Notes: generated from the sequence alone by a model not told the origin. A DNA stretch of 64,000 nucleotides from an uncultured Alphaproteobacteria bacterium (GCA_958295695.1 OY282363.1:2174225-2238224), one strand, 5' to 3'; counted from the first letter of the stretch, positions 19,054-27,301 are shown. Made by a program: numbers and translations.

Positions 19054-19755
19054 GTGCGCGCGCCGGAGCTCGCGGCCAATGACCGGTCGCACGTGGAGAA
19101 TGCGAAGCCGGTCCGGCGTGCGGGACCGAGGCTGCGACGTGTCGTGGCGCCGATCCGCCGCCATGTCGGCGGCGACGTCCGCCGCTTCGATATCGCCTAT
19201 TCCGAAGACGACGATATCAACGCCTATGCGAGCCCGCCCAACCGGATCGCGGTGAACCACGGTCTGGTCCGCTACCTTCACACCGAGGACGAGGTGGCCG
19301 CCGTGCTGGCCCACGAGATGGGACATCATCTGGCCGACCGCATCGACAAGACCATCGAGAACCGGGAGGTCGGGGCGACGATCGCCGTCATCCTGTACGG
19401 CGCATTGGGCGTCTACGCCGGCGCCTCCGGCTACGACTACGATCCGAACGCCTTTTCGCGCGACCTGCGGAACGCGGCGGACTTGGGGGGCGACATCGGC
19501 GCGCTTTCCTACAGCAAGGAGCATGAGCGCGAGACCGACTATCTCGCGGCCGACCTTCTCGACGCCGCCGGCTACGATCTCGACAGGACCCGCGCGGCGT
19601 GGATCGCCCTCACCAAGGCCAGCGGAAACACCGCGACCACGCTGTTCGACACCCACCCCAACGGCCCGGAACGTCTCGCCGCCTGGGACCGGTCGGTCGC
19701 CGAGGCGCTCGCCAGCCCCGACAATCGCCCGAACCTGCTCGGCGAAACGGATTGA
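19054..19755 (+). CDS. M48-family metallopeptidase lacking an obvious signal peptide (start uncertain)
   Basis: Zinc metalloprotease domain of the M48 (BepA/LoiP-like) type. The core is clear: INAYASPPNRIAVNHGLVRY, the zinc motif AHEMGHHLAD (HExxH), the third-ligand region KEHERETDYLAADLL and the family-typical THPNGPERLAAWDR. Such proteins usually carry a signal or lipoprotein peptide and act in the periplasm, but the frame upstream is polar (AASEIVRAPELAAND) with no hydrophobic segment and no ATG. Candidate GTG starts are 19054, 19093 and 19144, none with a convincing ribosome-binding site. Either the N-terminus was lost or this is a decaying copy. The largest product would be 233 residues. 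It follows rnr on the same strand. Confidence 0.7.
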   Translation: MRAPELAANDRSHVENAKPVRRAGPRLRRVVAPIRRHVGGDVRRFDIAYSEDDDINAYASPPNRIAVNHGLVRYLHTEDEVAAVLAHEMGHHLADRIDKTIENREVGATIAVILYGALGVYAGASGYDYDPNAFSRDLRNAADLGGDIGALSYSKEHERETDYLAADLLDAAGYDLDRTRAAWIALTKASGNTATTLFDTHPNGPERLAAWDRSVAEALASPDNRPNLLGETD

Positions 19756-19820
19756 CCTCGCGGGTCGGAAGTCAGCTCCCGTCCGTCCCGAAACTATCGC
19801 GTTGGGCCGGGGTCCGATCC

Positions 19821-19893
19821 CTCCCTCGTCCCGAGGCGCCTCGGAGGGTGCGTCCCTCGATACGGTCCTTCGGGCCCGCTCGGGATGAGGGAG
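19821..19893. repeat. Intergenic palindromic repeat, copy A
   Basis: The ends are near-perfect 15-base inverted repeats: CTCCCTCGTCCCGAG at 19821-19835 and CTCGGGATGAGGGAG at 19879-19893, with one mismatch. Between them, on the minus strand, is CCGTATCGAGGGAC (19865-19852), also found in copies B and C. The element occupies the 262-bp gap between the M48 peptidase and the small conserved gene, where no other gene is supported. Confidence 0.75.
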
Positions 19894-19948
19894 GAGATGG
19901 GCCGCCAAGTCCCCCACGCGATGGCTCCGCCATCCGCCGGCTTCGACG

Positions 19949-19976
19949 TTGGCCCGCCGGACAAGTGTGCTAGAGT
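19949..19976 (+). promoter_or_regulatory. Candidate promoter for the 87-residue conserved protein
   Basis: TTGGCC (19949-19954) and TAGAGT (19971-19976) are separated by 16 bp and end 41 bp before the ATG at 20018, which itself has a good CGGAGG ribosome-binding site. Both boxes match sigma-70 only partly. Confidence 0.35.
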
Positions 19977-20017
19977 CCGCTCAAGCGGCCTCCAGGGCCG
20001 CGACCGGAGGGGGCATC

Positions 20018-20281
20018 ATGGCGGTATCGACGGCGGCGCGGACCGCGCCACGCCGCGAACGGGCGCGACCGACCCCGGTGCAGAAACGATGGCTGATCCG
20101 TGGACTCGGCCAGCCCGGCGGCAAGCTTCCCCTGTTCGACGAGGACGGCCGCGAGATCGACCCCCGCACGATCAGGAGCTGCATCCGCCAGGGCTGGGCC
20201 GAACCCTGGGTCGCCAACCCGGTCAAGCCCGACTGGCTGGTCTGCCGCCTGACAGACGCCGGCCGCGAGGCGTTGCGTTAG
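20018..20281 (+). CDS. Conserved alphaproteobacterial protein of unknown function, 87 residues
   Basis: Function unknown. The protein starts MAVSTAARTAPRR, then a basic stretch and a conserved core: RWLIRGLGQPGGKLPLFDED, IDPRTIRSCIRQGWAEPW, and KPDWLVCRLTDAGREALR at the C-terminus. The last part reads like the wing and final helix of a small winged-helix protein, and I recall similar short hypothetical proteins in other alphaproteobacteria, but no function. ATG 20018 is chosen over ATG 19949 because CGGAGGGGGC lies just upstream and the longer N-terminus is unstructured. It has its own promoter-like site and is separated from its neighbours by a repeat on the left and a short gap on the right. 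Confidence 0.75.
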   Translation: MAVSTAARTAPRRERARPTPVQKRWLIRGLGQPGGKLPLFDEDGREIDPRTIRSCIRQGWAEPWVANPVKPDWLVCRLTDAGREALR

Positions 20282-20375
20282 GGCGGCTCCGCGCGGTCGC
20301 GACGCCCTCCGGGCGTCTTTGACTTTCCCGGCCCGACCGGCGAGCATCGCCGCCGGTTCGATCCCGGATGTCTCC

Positions 20376-21068
20376 ATGTCCGACGAGGCGCGCAAGCCGG
20401 TTCGCCCGCGCGACGCCGCCAGCGTGGTGCTGATTCGCGGCGAGGGCGACAGGACCGAGGTCCTGATGGGGCGCCGGCGCAAGCGCGCCAGCTTCCTGCC
20501 CAACATCTACGTCTTTCCCGGCGGCCGGGTGGACGCCGTGGACCGGCTGGCGCCCCGGGGCGTCGCCCCCCGCCGCGAGACCGACAGGCTGCTTCGGCGG
20601 CACACGGCCGGGGCCTCGACGCTGGCGCTGACCCTGGCCGGCCTGCGCGAGACCCACGAGGAGACGGGCTACCTCGTCGGCCGCGAGGCCGGGAAGCGGG
20701 AACTGGCGGAGGCGCCCGACACGCCGTTCTGGAACGCGATGAAGGCGGCCGGTCTCATGCCCGACCTGGCGCGCATGGACTATATCGCGCGCGCCCTGAC
20801 CCCGACCGTGTCGCACAGACGTTTCAACACGCGGTTCTTCCTGGCCGACGCCGACGACGCGGCGGGCGAATTGATCGCCGACGGCGAGCTGGAGGACCTG
20901 CACTGGCTGCCGCTCGACACGGCGCACCGCCTGCCCATCGTCGATGTGACCGAGTTCGTGCTGAGCCAGGCGCGCCGCCGCTGGACCGAACGGCGGCGGG
21001 GCCGGGGGCAGAGATCCGTGCCGTTCCTCCACTATGTCCGGAATCGCCAGCGGATCGACCGTGTCTGA
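20376..21068 (+). CDS. Nudix hydrolase
   Basis: Nudix-fold hydrolase of a nucleoside-diphosphate-linked substrate that cannot be named. The 230-residue product has VYVFPGGRVD-type sequence (NIYVFPGGRVDAVD) near residue 50 and the core of the Nudix box, LRETHEETGYL, near 95-105. The spacing between the glycines and the RExxEE core is larger than in the classical 23-residue box, as in the CoA-pyrophosphatase-like branch with an insert. ATG 20376 is preferred to ATG 20319 because it matches the start of the conserved region. In many alphaproteobacteria a Nudix gene of this type sits between rnr and rpmG, as here. Confidence 0.85.
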   Translation: MSDEARKPVRPRDAASVVLIRGEGDRTEVLMGRRRKRASFLPNIYVFPGGRVDAVDRLAPRGVAPRRETDRLLRRHTAGASTLALTLAGLRETHEETGYLVGREAGKRELAEAPDTPFWNAMKAAGLMPDLARMDYIARALTPTVSHRRFNTRFFLADADDAAGELIADGELEDLHWLPLDTAHRLPIVDVTEFVLSQARRRWTERRRGRGQRSVPFLHYVRNRQRIDRV

Positions 21069-22065
21069 CGCCGTCCTGTCGCCCCGTGACAGGTTCCGCT
21101 GTCTCATCGCGCCGATCGGCGCCCCGGCGGTCGTTTCGATGAGCAGCTCGCTGACATGGCCGATCCTCGCGGAATCGCCGCGCAACCGGGGGTTCGGCGA
21201 CTCGGCGATCGGCCTGAACGCCGCCGCGCGGTTCGCGGGAATCGTGATCGTGGCGCTGATGGCGGCGAAGGTCGTCCCCCGCGTCGGGTTCCCGCGCGCC
21301 ATCGCTCTCGGTCCGGGCCTCGTCGGCGGCGCGCTCCTGCTGTTGCCGCTCGTGCGCGACCGCCACGCCTGGTTCCCGATCCGCTTCCTGCTCGGAATCG
21401 GCATTTCGTCGCCGTTCACCGCCGGCGACACCTAGATCGACCAGATCCTCGACGACCGGGTCCGCGGCCGCTGGCTCGGCGTCTACGGCGCCGTGGGCAT
21501 GGCGGGCTGGGCCATCGGTCCGATCGTCGGTTCGCGCTTCGACCCGGAGACGTTCCGGCCGTTCCTCTGCGGCGTCGTCGCCGTGGTCCTGGCGGCGCTC
21601 CTGCTCGTTCCGGCCCGCGGGACCGAGGCCGGCTTCGGCGAGGACGAGCGCCGCGGCGCGGGTCTGGACAAGCTCGGGCTCGTCTTTCTCGCCGCGCCCA
21701 CGGCGTTGCTGTCGTCGGCCATGTTCGGCGTGCTCGAGGGCGGCATGCAGTCGTTCGCCCATCTCTATACGATGGACATCCTGGGACAGGGGTTCCGCCA
21801 GACCGGCTACGCGGTCATCTGGGTGGGATCGATCGGCGCGATCTTCTTCCAGAATCCGGCCGGATGGCTGGCCGACAAGCTCGACCGCGTCTGGCTGTTC
21901 GGCGTCGGCGGCATGGTCGGCCCGATGATCGCCGGGATGTCGATGACCGAGATGGGACCCGAAGGCTTCATCCGGTCGATGCTCGCCACGGTGCTCGCCT
22001 ACGGCGTCTTCGCCGCCTGCCGCGAGGCCGCCGGATCGCCCGCGGGTCGGGAGTCCGAGGCTTGA
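21061..22065 (+). pseudogene. MFS transporter gene interrupted by an in-frame TAG at 21433
   Basis: The frame opens at GTG 21061 (overlapping the Nudix stop) and codes for MFS helices 1-4, ending GIGISSPFTAGDT before TAG at codon 125. The same frame continues without any shift as IDQILDDRVRGRWLGVYGAV and further helices to 22065. In YbjJ-like MFS families this position is usually Trp (the xxxWIN segment before RGR..G.YG), so a single TGG-to-TAG change explains the break. The C-terminal half also looks short: after about helix 10 it ends in a polar tail (CREAAGSPAGRESEA), so one or two helices may be missing. Both facts suggest a decaying gene; a sequencing error or readthrough is possible. 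Confidence 0.85.
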
Positions 22066-22089
22066 CAGGATGCGCCGGGCCGCTATCGT
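22062..22089 (+). promoter_or_regulatory. Candidate sigma-70 promoter for rpmG
   Basis: A consensus -35 box TTGACA (22062-22067) and TATCGT (22084-22089) are separated by 16 bp, ending 27 bp before the rpmG ATG. The -35 box overlaps the final codons of the broken MFS gene, so rpmG can be expressed independently of it. Confidence 0.6.
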
Positions 22090-22116
22090 CCGCTCCCTCC
22101 TTCGGACGGGCGAACC

Positions 22117-22284
22117 ATGGCGAAGCCGACCACCATTCTGGTCAAGCTCCAGAGCACCGCGGACACGGGCTACTACTACGTCACCAAGAAGAACCCGCGC
22201 ACCCAGACCGGGAAGCTGTCGTTCCGCAAGTACGACCCGGTGGCCCGCAGGCATGTCGTCTTCAAGGAGACCAAGCTCAAATAG
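22117..22284 (+). CDS. rpmG: 50S ribosomal protein L33
   Basis: Small ribosomal protein of the large-subunit E-site region. The 55-residue product reads [33 protein letters not shown] and [18 protein letters not shown], a textbook proteobacterial L33. It has no zinc-binding Cys pairs, so it is the Cys-minus (zinc-independent) form. It has a good promoter of its own (22062-22089). The 106-bp gap after it, before the HAD gene, has no supported feature. Confidence 0.98.
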   Translation: MAKPTTILVKLQSTADTGYYYVTKKNPRTQTGKLSFRKYDPVARRHVVFKETKLK

Positions 22285-22390
22285 GTCGGCCGGGCGTGAG
22301 ACCGCGACGACGCCCGCCCTCGCGGTTCCGCCGGATCGCCCGGCGCTCCGTCGCGTCGGGCGATAGCCACGCGACGCTTCGCGCCGATCC

Positions 22391-23080
22391 ATGACGTCTC
22401 CGCTCCCCGCGAAGGACCCCGGCCACGCGCTCAGGGTCCAGCTCGACGGTCTCGAGATCGAGGCCCGCCGGCCCCTGTTGATTACCGACGCCGACGAGGT
22501 CCTGTTCGCGTTCATGGCGGGCTTCGAGCGGCATCTCGAGGACAACGGCGCCTGCTTCAACTGGGCCTCGTTCCGGCTGAACGGCAACATCGTCGCCCGC
22601 GACACCGGCGAGCCGCTCGACGCGGGCGAGGTCCGGTCGCTCCTGGGGTCCTTCTTCGCCCGGCACACCGGAACGATGCCGGTCGTCGACCGCGCCCCGG
22701 AGGTCCTCCGCGAACTGAGCGACCGTCTTCAGGTCGTTGTCCTGAGCAACGTGCCGCATCCGCAGAGGGAGGCGCGCGCGGCGGCCCTCGAGGCCAACGG
22801 CATGCCGTTCCCGATCGTCTCCAACGAAGGCTCCAAGGCCGAGGCCGTGCGCGACCTCGCCGGCCGGACGCGCCATCCGGTGTTCTTCATCGACGATTCG
22901 CCAAGCCATCACGAAGAGGTCGCGCGGGCCGCGGACCGCGTGATACGCATTCACTTCATCGGCCATCCGCGTCTGGCGGCGCTGCTGGGACCCGCCGAGG
23001 CGTGCCACTTCCGGGCGCGCGACTGGCCCGACATACGCCGGTTCGTCGAGGCCCATCTCGACCGCCATGCGTCCCGGTGA
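22391..23080 (+). CDS. HAD-superfamily hydrolase
   Basis: Haloacid-dehalogenase-fold phosphatase of unknown substrate. The 229-residue product shows motif I as LLITDADEVLFAF (DxD nucleophile and general acid, near residue 33), motif II as VVVLSNVPHP, motif III Lys in EGSKAEAVRDL and motif IV as FFIDDSPSHHEEV. The arrangement with a cap of about 60 residues after motif I suits a C1-type small-metabolite phosphatase. ATG 22391 has no strong ribosome-binding site but gives a sensible N-terminus. It is convergent with eipB across a very strong hairpin. The link to rpmG is only positional. Confidence 0.8.
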   Translation: MTSPLPAKDPGHALRVQLDGLEIEARRPLLITDADEVLFAFMAGFERHLEDNGACFNWASFRLNGNIVARDTGEPLDAGEVRSLLGSFFARHTGTMPVVDRAPEVLRELSDRLQVVVLSNVPHPQREARAAALEANGMPFPIVSNEGSKAEAVRDLAGRTRHPVFFIDDSPSHHEEVARAADRVIRIHFIGHPRLAALLGPAEACHFRARDWPDIRRFVEAHLDRHASR

Positions 23081-23134
23081 GACCGGCCCTCCGTCCCCGG
23101 TCGTCGCGCGCCGGCCGGGGACGGAGGGCCGGTC
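23081..23134. terminator. Perfect 20-bp inverted repeat between convergent genes
   Basis: GACCGGCCCTCCGTCCCCGG (23081-23100) is followed after a 14-base spacer by its exact reverse complement at 23115-23134. It starts right after the HAD stop codon and runs two bases into the eipB stop codon on the other strand, so it fills the whole convergent gap. It most likely works as a bidirectional transcription terminator; no T-run is present on either side. Confidence 0.75.
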
Positions 23135-23906
23135 AGCAGCCGCCGGTCGTCAACCCGGTGAGTTCGACGAGCGTCGCGTCGATCGAGAAGTCGCCGTAGT
23201 CGTAGACGAGGTCCTCGGCGACCCCGTCCTGCCGCAGCGTGACGGCGATCTCGACCCGCGGCTCCTCGGCGCTCGTTCCGTGCTCATGGAACGCGAGGCG
23301 CATGGGCCATGAGGTCAGCCCGTCGTTCCGCTCTCCGAGACCGACGACGGTCGTGATGTCGTAGACGGTCGCCCCGTCGGCGCCGTCGTAGACCACATGG
23401 CTCATGAACCGTTCGCCAGCGAATGCACGGTCGATCAGGTCCGACAGGTGCGCCATCGGAAAGAGCGTCTCGTCGGGCATGTCGTGGCGCGAGGGTTCCG
23501 GCTCGTCGATCAAGATCTGGCCCGGACGGCCCTCGTCGGCCAGGCTCGCCTCGCCGGAAGACCGCTCCAATCCACCCGGCCGCGTGACGGTTTCGTCGTC
23601 GAACCGGTACCAGGAACCGTCCTTGGCCTCGAACGCGCCGAAGGTCGACGCCGTCGCGACCGCGACGGCGTCCCGGGTGACCCGAAGCGCCAGACGCTGG
23701 CGGACCGCCCAAGTCTCACAGCGGTCCTCGACCTCCACAAGCAGGCCCCCTCGGACGTCCACGACGCCGGCGCGGCTGTCATCCTCGCCCAGCGTCATCT
23801 CGTAGACGGCGCGATGGGCGAGCAGGTCGGCCGCCCCGGCGTGCGCCGCAGCGCACGAGAAGGCGGCGAGAAGGACCGGGGCGAAGGAGGCTTTGCGCGC
23901 GGGCAT
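23133..23906 (-). CDS. eipB: Cell envelope integrity protein EipB (DUF1849)
   Basis: Periplasmic beta-spiral protein needed for envelope integrity in Brucella relatives; its molecular activity is not settled. The 257-residue product starts MPARKASFAPVLLAAFSCAA and has a signal peptide with likely cleavage near AHAGA. The mature part has LLAHRAVYEMTLG, a first Cys in VEDRCETW, YRFDDETVTRPGG, FPMAHLSDLIDRA and a final Cys at the very C-terminus; the EipB family has a conserved disulfide joining such N- and C-terminal cysteines. ATG 23906 gives the cleanest signal peptide, with ATG 23942 a longer alternative. It is divergent from the 2-hydroxyacid dehydrogenase. Confidence 0.9.
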   Translation of the reverse strand: MPARKASFAPVLLAAFSCAAAHAGAADLLAHRAVYEMTLGEDDSRAGVVDVRGGLLVEVEDRCETWAVRQRLALRVTRDAVAVATASTFGAFEAKDGSWYRFDDETVTRPGGLERSSGEASLADEGRPGQILIDEPEPSRHDMPDETLFPMAHLSDLIDRAFAGERFMSHVVYDGADGATVYDITTVVGLGERNDGLTSWPMRLAFHEHGTSAEEPRVEIAVTLRQDGVAEDLVYDYGDFSIDATLVELTGLTTGGC

Positions 23907-24015
23907 GGCGTCCGTGAGAGCCGGCCGGACGCAGGGTTTCATCCGGTCGCGATCCGCTCTAATGGACGCGCCGCCTTCCAGAATCAATCCTTGCATCGCT
24001 TCCGGGGCTTTCGAA

Positions 24016-24981
24016 ATGACGGACAATCCGGTGGTCTTTGTCACGCGCAGACTGCCCGAGGCGGTCGAGGACAGGCTGCGGCGCGACTACAAGCCCCGCC
24101 TAAACGGCGACGACCGCCCGCCGACCGCCGAAGAGGTCGTGGAGGGAAGCCGGGACGCCGACGCGCTGCTGCCCTGCCCGACCGACAGGATCTCGGCCGA
24201 CGTCATCGCGCGGCTGGACGACAGCGTGAAGACGATCGCGACCTTCTCGGCCGGCTTCGAGCACATCGACATAGCGGCGGCCAAGGACCGCGGCATCGTC
24301 GTCACCAACACCCCGGACGTGCTGACCGACGCCACCGCCGATATCGCCATGCTGCTGATCCTCGGCGCGGCCCGGCGCGCCCATGAGGGCGGACGCATGG
24401 TGCGCGAGGCGACGTGGGGGGCTTGGGCGCCGACCGGCATGCGCGGCGTCCACGTCACGGGCGCCCGCCTCGGCATCCTGGGCATGGGACGGATCGGGCG
24501 GGCCGTCGCCCGGCGGGCGACCGGTTTCGGCATGGATATCCACTACCACAACCGCTCCAGGCTCCCGTCCGGGCTGGAGTCCGGCGCGACGTTCCACTCC
24601 GGGCTCGACGGCCTCCTCGCGGTCAGCGACATCCTGTCGATCCACTGCCCATCGACGCCCGACACCGCGAAGCTGTTGAACGCGGAGCGGATCGCAAGAC
24701 TCCCCGACGGCGCCGTCGTCGTGAACACCGCGCGCGGCGATGCGGTCGACGACGACGCGCTGATCGCCGCGCTCAGGTCCGGCAAGCTGTTCGCGGCCGG
24801 TCTCGACGTCTACGACGGCGAGCCCCACATCCACCCGGACTACCGCACGCTCGCCAACGCCTTCCTGCTGCCCCACCTGGGCAGCGCGACCGTGGCCACC
24901 CGGGACGCCATGGGCTTCCGCGCCCTCGACAACCTCGACGCCTTCTTCCAAGGGCGGGAACCGCCGGACCGGGTCGCCTGA
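24016..24981 (+). CDS. D-isomer-specific 2-hydroxyacid dehydrogenase (glyoxylate/hydroxypyruvate reductase-like)
   Basis: NAD(P)-dependent reductase of 2-oxoacids, closest in pattern to glyoxylate/hydroxypyruvate or D-glycerate dehydrogenases. The 321-residue product has the dinucleotide motif LGILGMGRIGRAVARRA (GxGxxG), NTARGDAVDDDAL with the substrate-binding Arg, DVYDGEPHIHPDY with the catalytic Glu, and LPHLGSAT with the catalytic His. ATG 24016 gives a start typical of this family. The upstream 109 bp is shared with divergent eipB. The AT-rich 31-bp gap after it contains TATAAT-like sequence but no gene. Confidence 0.9.
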   Translation: MTDNPVVFVTRRLPEAVEDRLRRDYKPRLNGDDRPPTAEEVVEGSRDADALLPCPTDRISADVIARLDDSVKTIATFSAGFEHIDIAAAKDRGIVVTNTPDVLTDATADIAMLLILGAARRAHEGGRMVREATWGAWAPTGMRGVHVTGARLGILGMGRIGRAVARRATGFGMDIHYHNRSRLPSGLESGATFHSGLDGLLAVSDILSIHCPSTPDTAKLLNAERIARLPDGAVVVNTARGDAVDDDALIAALRSGKLFAAGLDVYDGEPHIHPDYRTLANAFLLPHLGSATVATRDAMGFRALDNLDAFFQGREPPDRVA

Positions 24982-25012
24982 CAGTTATAATCCCGTTTCT
25001 CAGAAAACAGCT

Positions 25013-25951
25013 TCAACTCATTGATTTATAGAAATTCATCGTCTTCCGAATTCGATGTTTCAGCGCCGTCTCGTCGACCGCCGTCACGATCCGGGCCGGC
25101 CCCGAGCCACGCGAGATCAGGGTCCGGCCGAGCTGGGCGCCGTCGCCGGTCTCGACGCGGATGGCGCAGGCCTCCAGGTCGAACAGGTCGGGCCAGGCCA
25201 GCAGGGCGGCCACGGCCACGTCGTGCAGGGAAACCGGCGACTCGCGCCACATGGCGGCCAGCGCGCGTCCCGGCGGGCCGCAGTCCTCCATGTCCTCGAA
25301 CCATGCGAGCGGCGGCCGCAGGGGGCGCGTCACGTCGAGCGTAACGAGCGTGACGGGCGCCTCCACCGCCAGCGCCACATGGGCGGCGTGGGGATCGACG
25401 TGGATGTTGAATTCCGCGGCGTCGGTCGCGTTGCCGCGGCCCACCGCTCCGCCCATCGCCGCCAGACGCGCGATCTTCGACGCCAGGTCCGGCCGCGCGA
25501 TGAGCGTCATGGCGATGTTCGTGAGCGGCCCGACCGCGGCGACCGTCAGCGGCGCGGGGCTCTCGTCGAGCAACCGGATCAGGGCGGTCACCGCATGGCC
25601 CTCGAGCGGTCCCCGCCGCGGCCCGGGCAGTCCGGAGCCGCCGAGACCGTCGAGGCCGTGGACATGCTCGGCGGTGTCGAGCGCCCTCAGCATGGGACGG
25701 GCGCACCCGGCGAAGACCGGGATGTCCGGCCGGCCGGCGGCCTCGACGATCCTGCGCGCGTTCCCGGCCGTCCGATCGACCGGCGCGTTTCCCGCCACGG
25801 TCGTCACGGCGCGGACATCGAGCATGTCGGGAAGCGCCAGCGCGAGGAACAGGGCGAAGGCGTCGTCCTTGCCGGGGTCGCAATCGAAGATGACGGGCAA
25901 GGCGGTCACGGCGACGCCACGATCGTCGGAAGAGGGTTCCATATCTTGCAT
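25013..25951 (-). CDS. Inosine-uridine-preferring nucleoside hydrolase family
   Basis: Calcium-dependent N-glycosidase that splits ribonucleosides into base and ribose for salvage. The 312-residue product has the signature VIFDCDPGKDDAFALFLAL (DxDxxxDD) near residue 20, TTVAGN, the GPLTNIAM helix, AEFNIHVDPHAA, a late VTLVTLDVT and SLHDVAVAALL, which holds the last Asp metal ligand. ATG 25942 is an alternative start nine bases in. It is divergent from the alcohol dehydrogenase gene across about 60 bp and convergent with the hydroxyacid dehydrogenase. Confidence 0.92.
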   Translation of the reverse strand: MQDMEPSSDDRGVAVTALPVIFDCDPGKDDAFALFLALALPDMLDVRAVTTVAGNAPVDRTAGNARRIVEAAGRPDIPVFAGCARPMLRALDTAEHVHGLDGLGGSGLPGPRRGPLEGHAVTALIRLLDESPAPLTVAAVGPLTNIAMTLIARPDLASKIARLAAMGGAVGRGNATDAAEFNIHVDPHAAHVALAVEAPVTLVTLDVTRPLRPPLAWFEDMEDCGPPGRALAAMWRESPVSLHDVAVAALLAWPDLFDLEACAIRVETGDGAQLGRTLISRGSGPARIVTAVDETALKHRIRKTMNFYKSMS

Positions 25952-26010
25952 CCGCGCCCCCGGCGGGGCAAACGGTGGGCCCTTCCTCCTTCCGGAGCGC
26001 GAGGCCCTCC

Positions 26011-27177
26011 ATGACCCTCCCCGACGCGAACTGGAGCTACCCGACCGCGATCCGGTTCGGCGCCGGGCGCATCGCCGAGCTCGCCGAGGCGTGCGGGAGC
26101 CTGGGCATCGGCAAGGCCCTGCTCGTCACCGACCCCGGCCTCGCCGGCCTGCCGATGATCCAGGCCGCCGTCGAAGCCAACGCCGCGGCGGGACTGCCGA
26201 CCGACGTCTTCTCCGATATCCGCCCCAACCCGGTGGGTTCCGATATCGAGCGCGGCGTCGAGGCGGTCCGGTCCGGCGGCCACGACGGCGTCATCGCGTT
26301 CGGCGGCGGCAGCGCCATGGACGCGGGCAAGACCATCGCCTTCATGGCCGGCCAGAGCCGGTCGATGTTCGACTTCGAGGATCGCGCCGACCATTGGACC
26401 CGCGCGGACGCCGACGCGATCCTCCCCATCGTCGCGGCGCCGACCACATCGGGCACGGGCTCCGAGGTCGGCCGGGCCGCGGCCATCATCGACGAGGGCG
26501 AGCGCGTCAAGAAGATCCTCTTCCACCCGGGGATGCTGCCCGGCATCGCGATCGAGGACCCCGAGCTCACGGTGGGCCTGCCGCCGAGCGTCACGGCCTG
26601 GACGGGCATGGACGCCCTGGCCCACTGCCTGGAGGCCTACAGCGCGCCGGGCTGCCACCCGATGGCCGACGGCATCGCCCTGGAAGGCATGCGGCTGGTG
26701 AAGGACTGGCTGCCGGCGGCGGTGGCCGACGGCCGCGACCTCGAGGCGCGCGGCCATATGCAGATCGCCGCCACCATGGGCGCGGCCGCCTTCCAGAAGG
26801 GGCTGGGCGCCATCCACGCACTCTCGCACCCCATCGGCGCGCTCTTCGGCGCCCACCACGGCCGCACGAACGCCGTGGTGACGCCCTACGTCATGGCGTT
26901 CAACCGCGACGCCGTGGCCGGGCGCTACGCGGCGCTCGCGCGCTATCTCGGCTTGGCCGGCGGCGGTTTTGACGCCGTGATGGCATGGATCCTCGACCTT
27001 CGCGAGACGATCGGTATCGAGCACACGCTCGCCGGGATCGGCGTCGACGCGAGCCGGACCGATGCGGTGGTCGCCCAAGCGGTGGACGACCCCACGGCCG
27101 CCACCAATCCGCGGCCCCTCGACGCCGACAACCTCGCCCTCCTCTTCGCCAACGCGCTCGAAGGTCGGCTCGGCTGA
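26011..27177 (+). CDS. Iron-containing (group III) alcohol dehydrogenase
   Basis: NAD(P)-dependent dehydrogenase of a small alcohol or semialdehyde. The 388-residue product has the nucleotide-binding GVIAFGGGSAMDAGKTIAF, then APTTSGTGSEV, GMDALAHCLEAY and SHPIGALFGAHHGRTNAV, which together hold the Asp and three His metal ligands. ATG 26011 gives the family-typical N-terminus ending in FGAGRIAELAE. The next genes on the minus strand encode PutA, and the convergent gap carries repeat copy B. The substrate is unclear. Confidence 0.92.
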   Translation: MTLPDANWSYPTAIRFGAGRIAELAEACGSLGIGKALLVTDPGLAGLPMIQAAVEANAAAGLPTDVFSDIRPNPVGSDIERGVEAVRSGGHDGVIAFGGGSAMDAGKTIAFMAGQSRSMFDFEDRADHWTRADADAILPIVAAPTTSGTGSEVGRAAAIIDEGERVKKILFHPGMLPGIAIEDPELTVGLPPSVTAWTGMDALAHCLEAYSAPGCHPMADGIALEGMRLVKDWLPAAVADGRDLEARGHMQIAATMGAAAFQKGLGAIHALSHPIGALFGAHHGRTNAVVTPYVMAFNRDAVAGRYAALARYLGLAGGGFDAVMAWILDLRETIGIEHTLAGIGVDASRTDAVVAQAVDDPTAATNPRPLDADNLALLFANALEGRLG

Positions 27178-27210
27178 ACGGCCGGCGGCGCCCCCCGCGG
27201 GGCGCTACCC

Positions 27211-27292
27211 GGGATGAGGGGATCTTGGGTGGGGACAAAGCACAAATCCCCTCATCCCGAGGCGGCGCGGAGCGCCGTATCGAGGGACCGTC
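27211..27292. repeat. Intergenic palindromic repeat, copy B
   Basis: GGGATGAGGGGAT (27211-27223) is inverted exactly at 27246-27258 (ATCCCCTCATCCC) with a 22-base loop. It continues into a GC-rich stretch and the family signature CCGTATCGAGGGAC (27275-27288). It sits in the convergent gap between the alcohol dehydrogenase and putA, where it could double as a bidirectional terminator. Confidence 0.8.
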
Positions 27293-27301
27293 GGGGACGC
27301 C

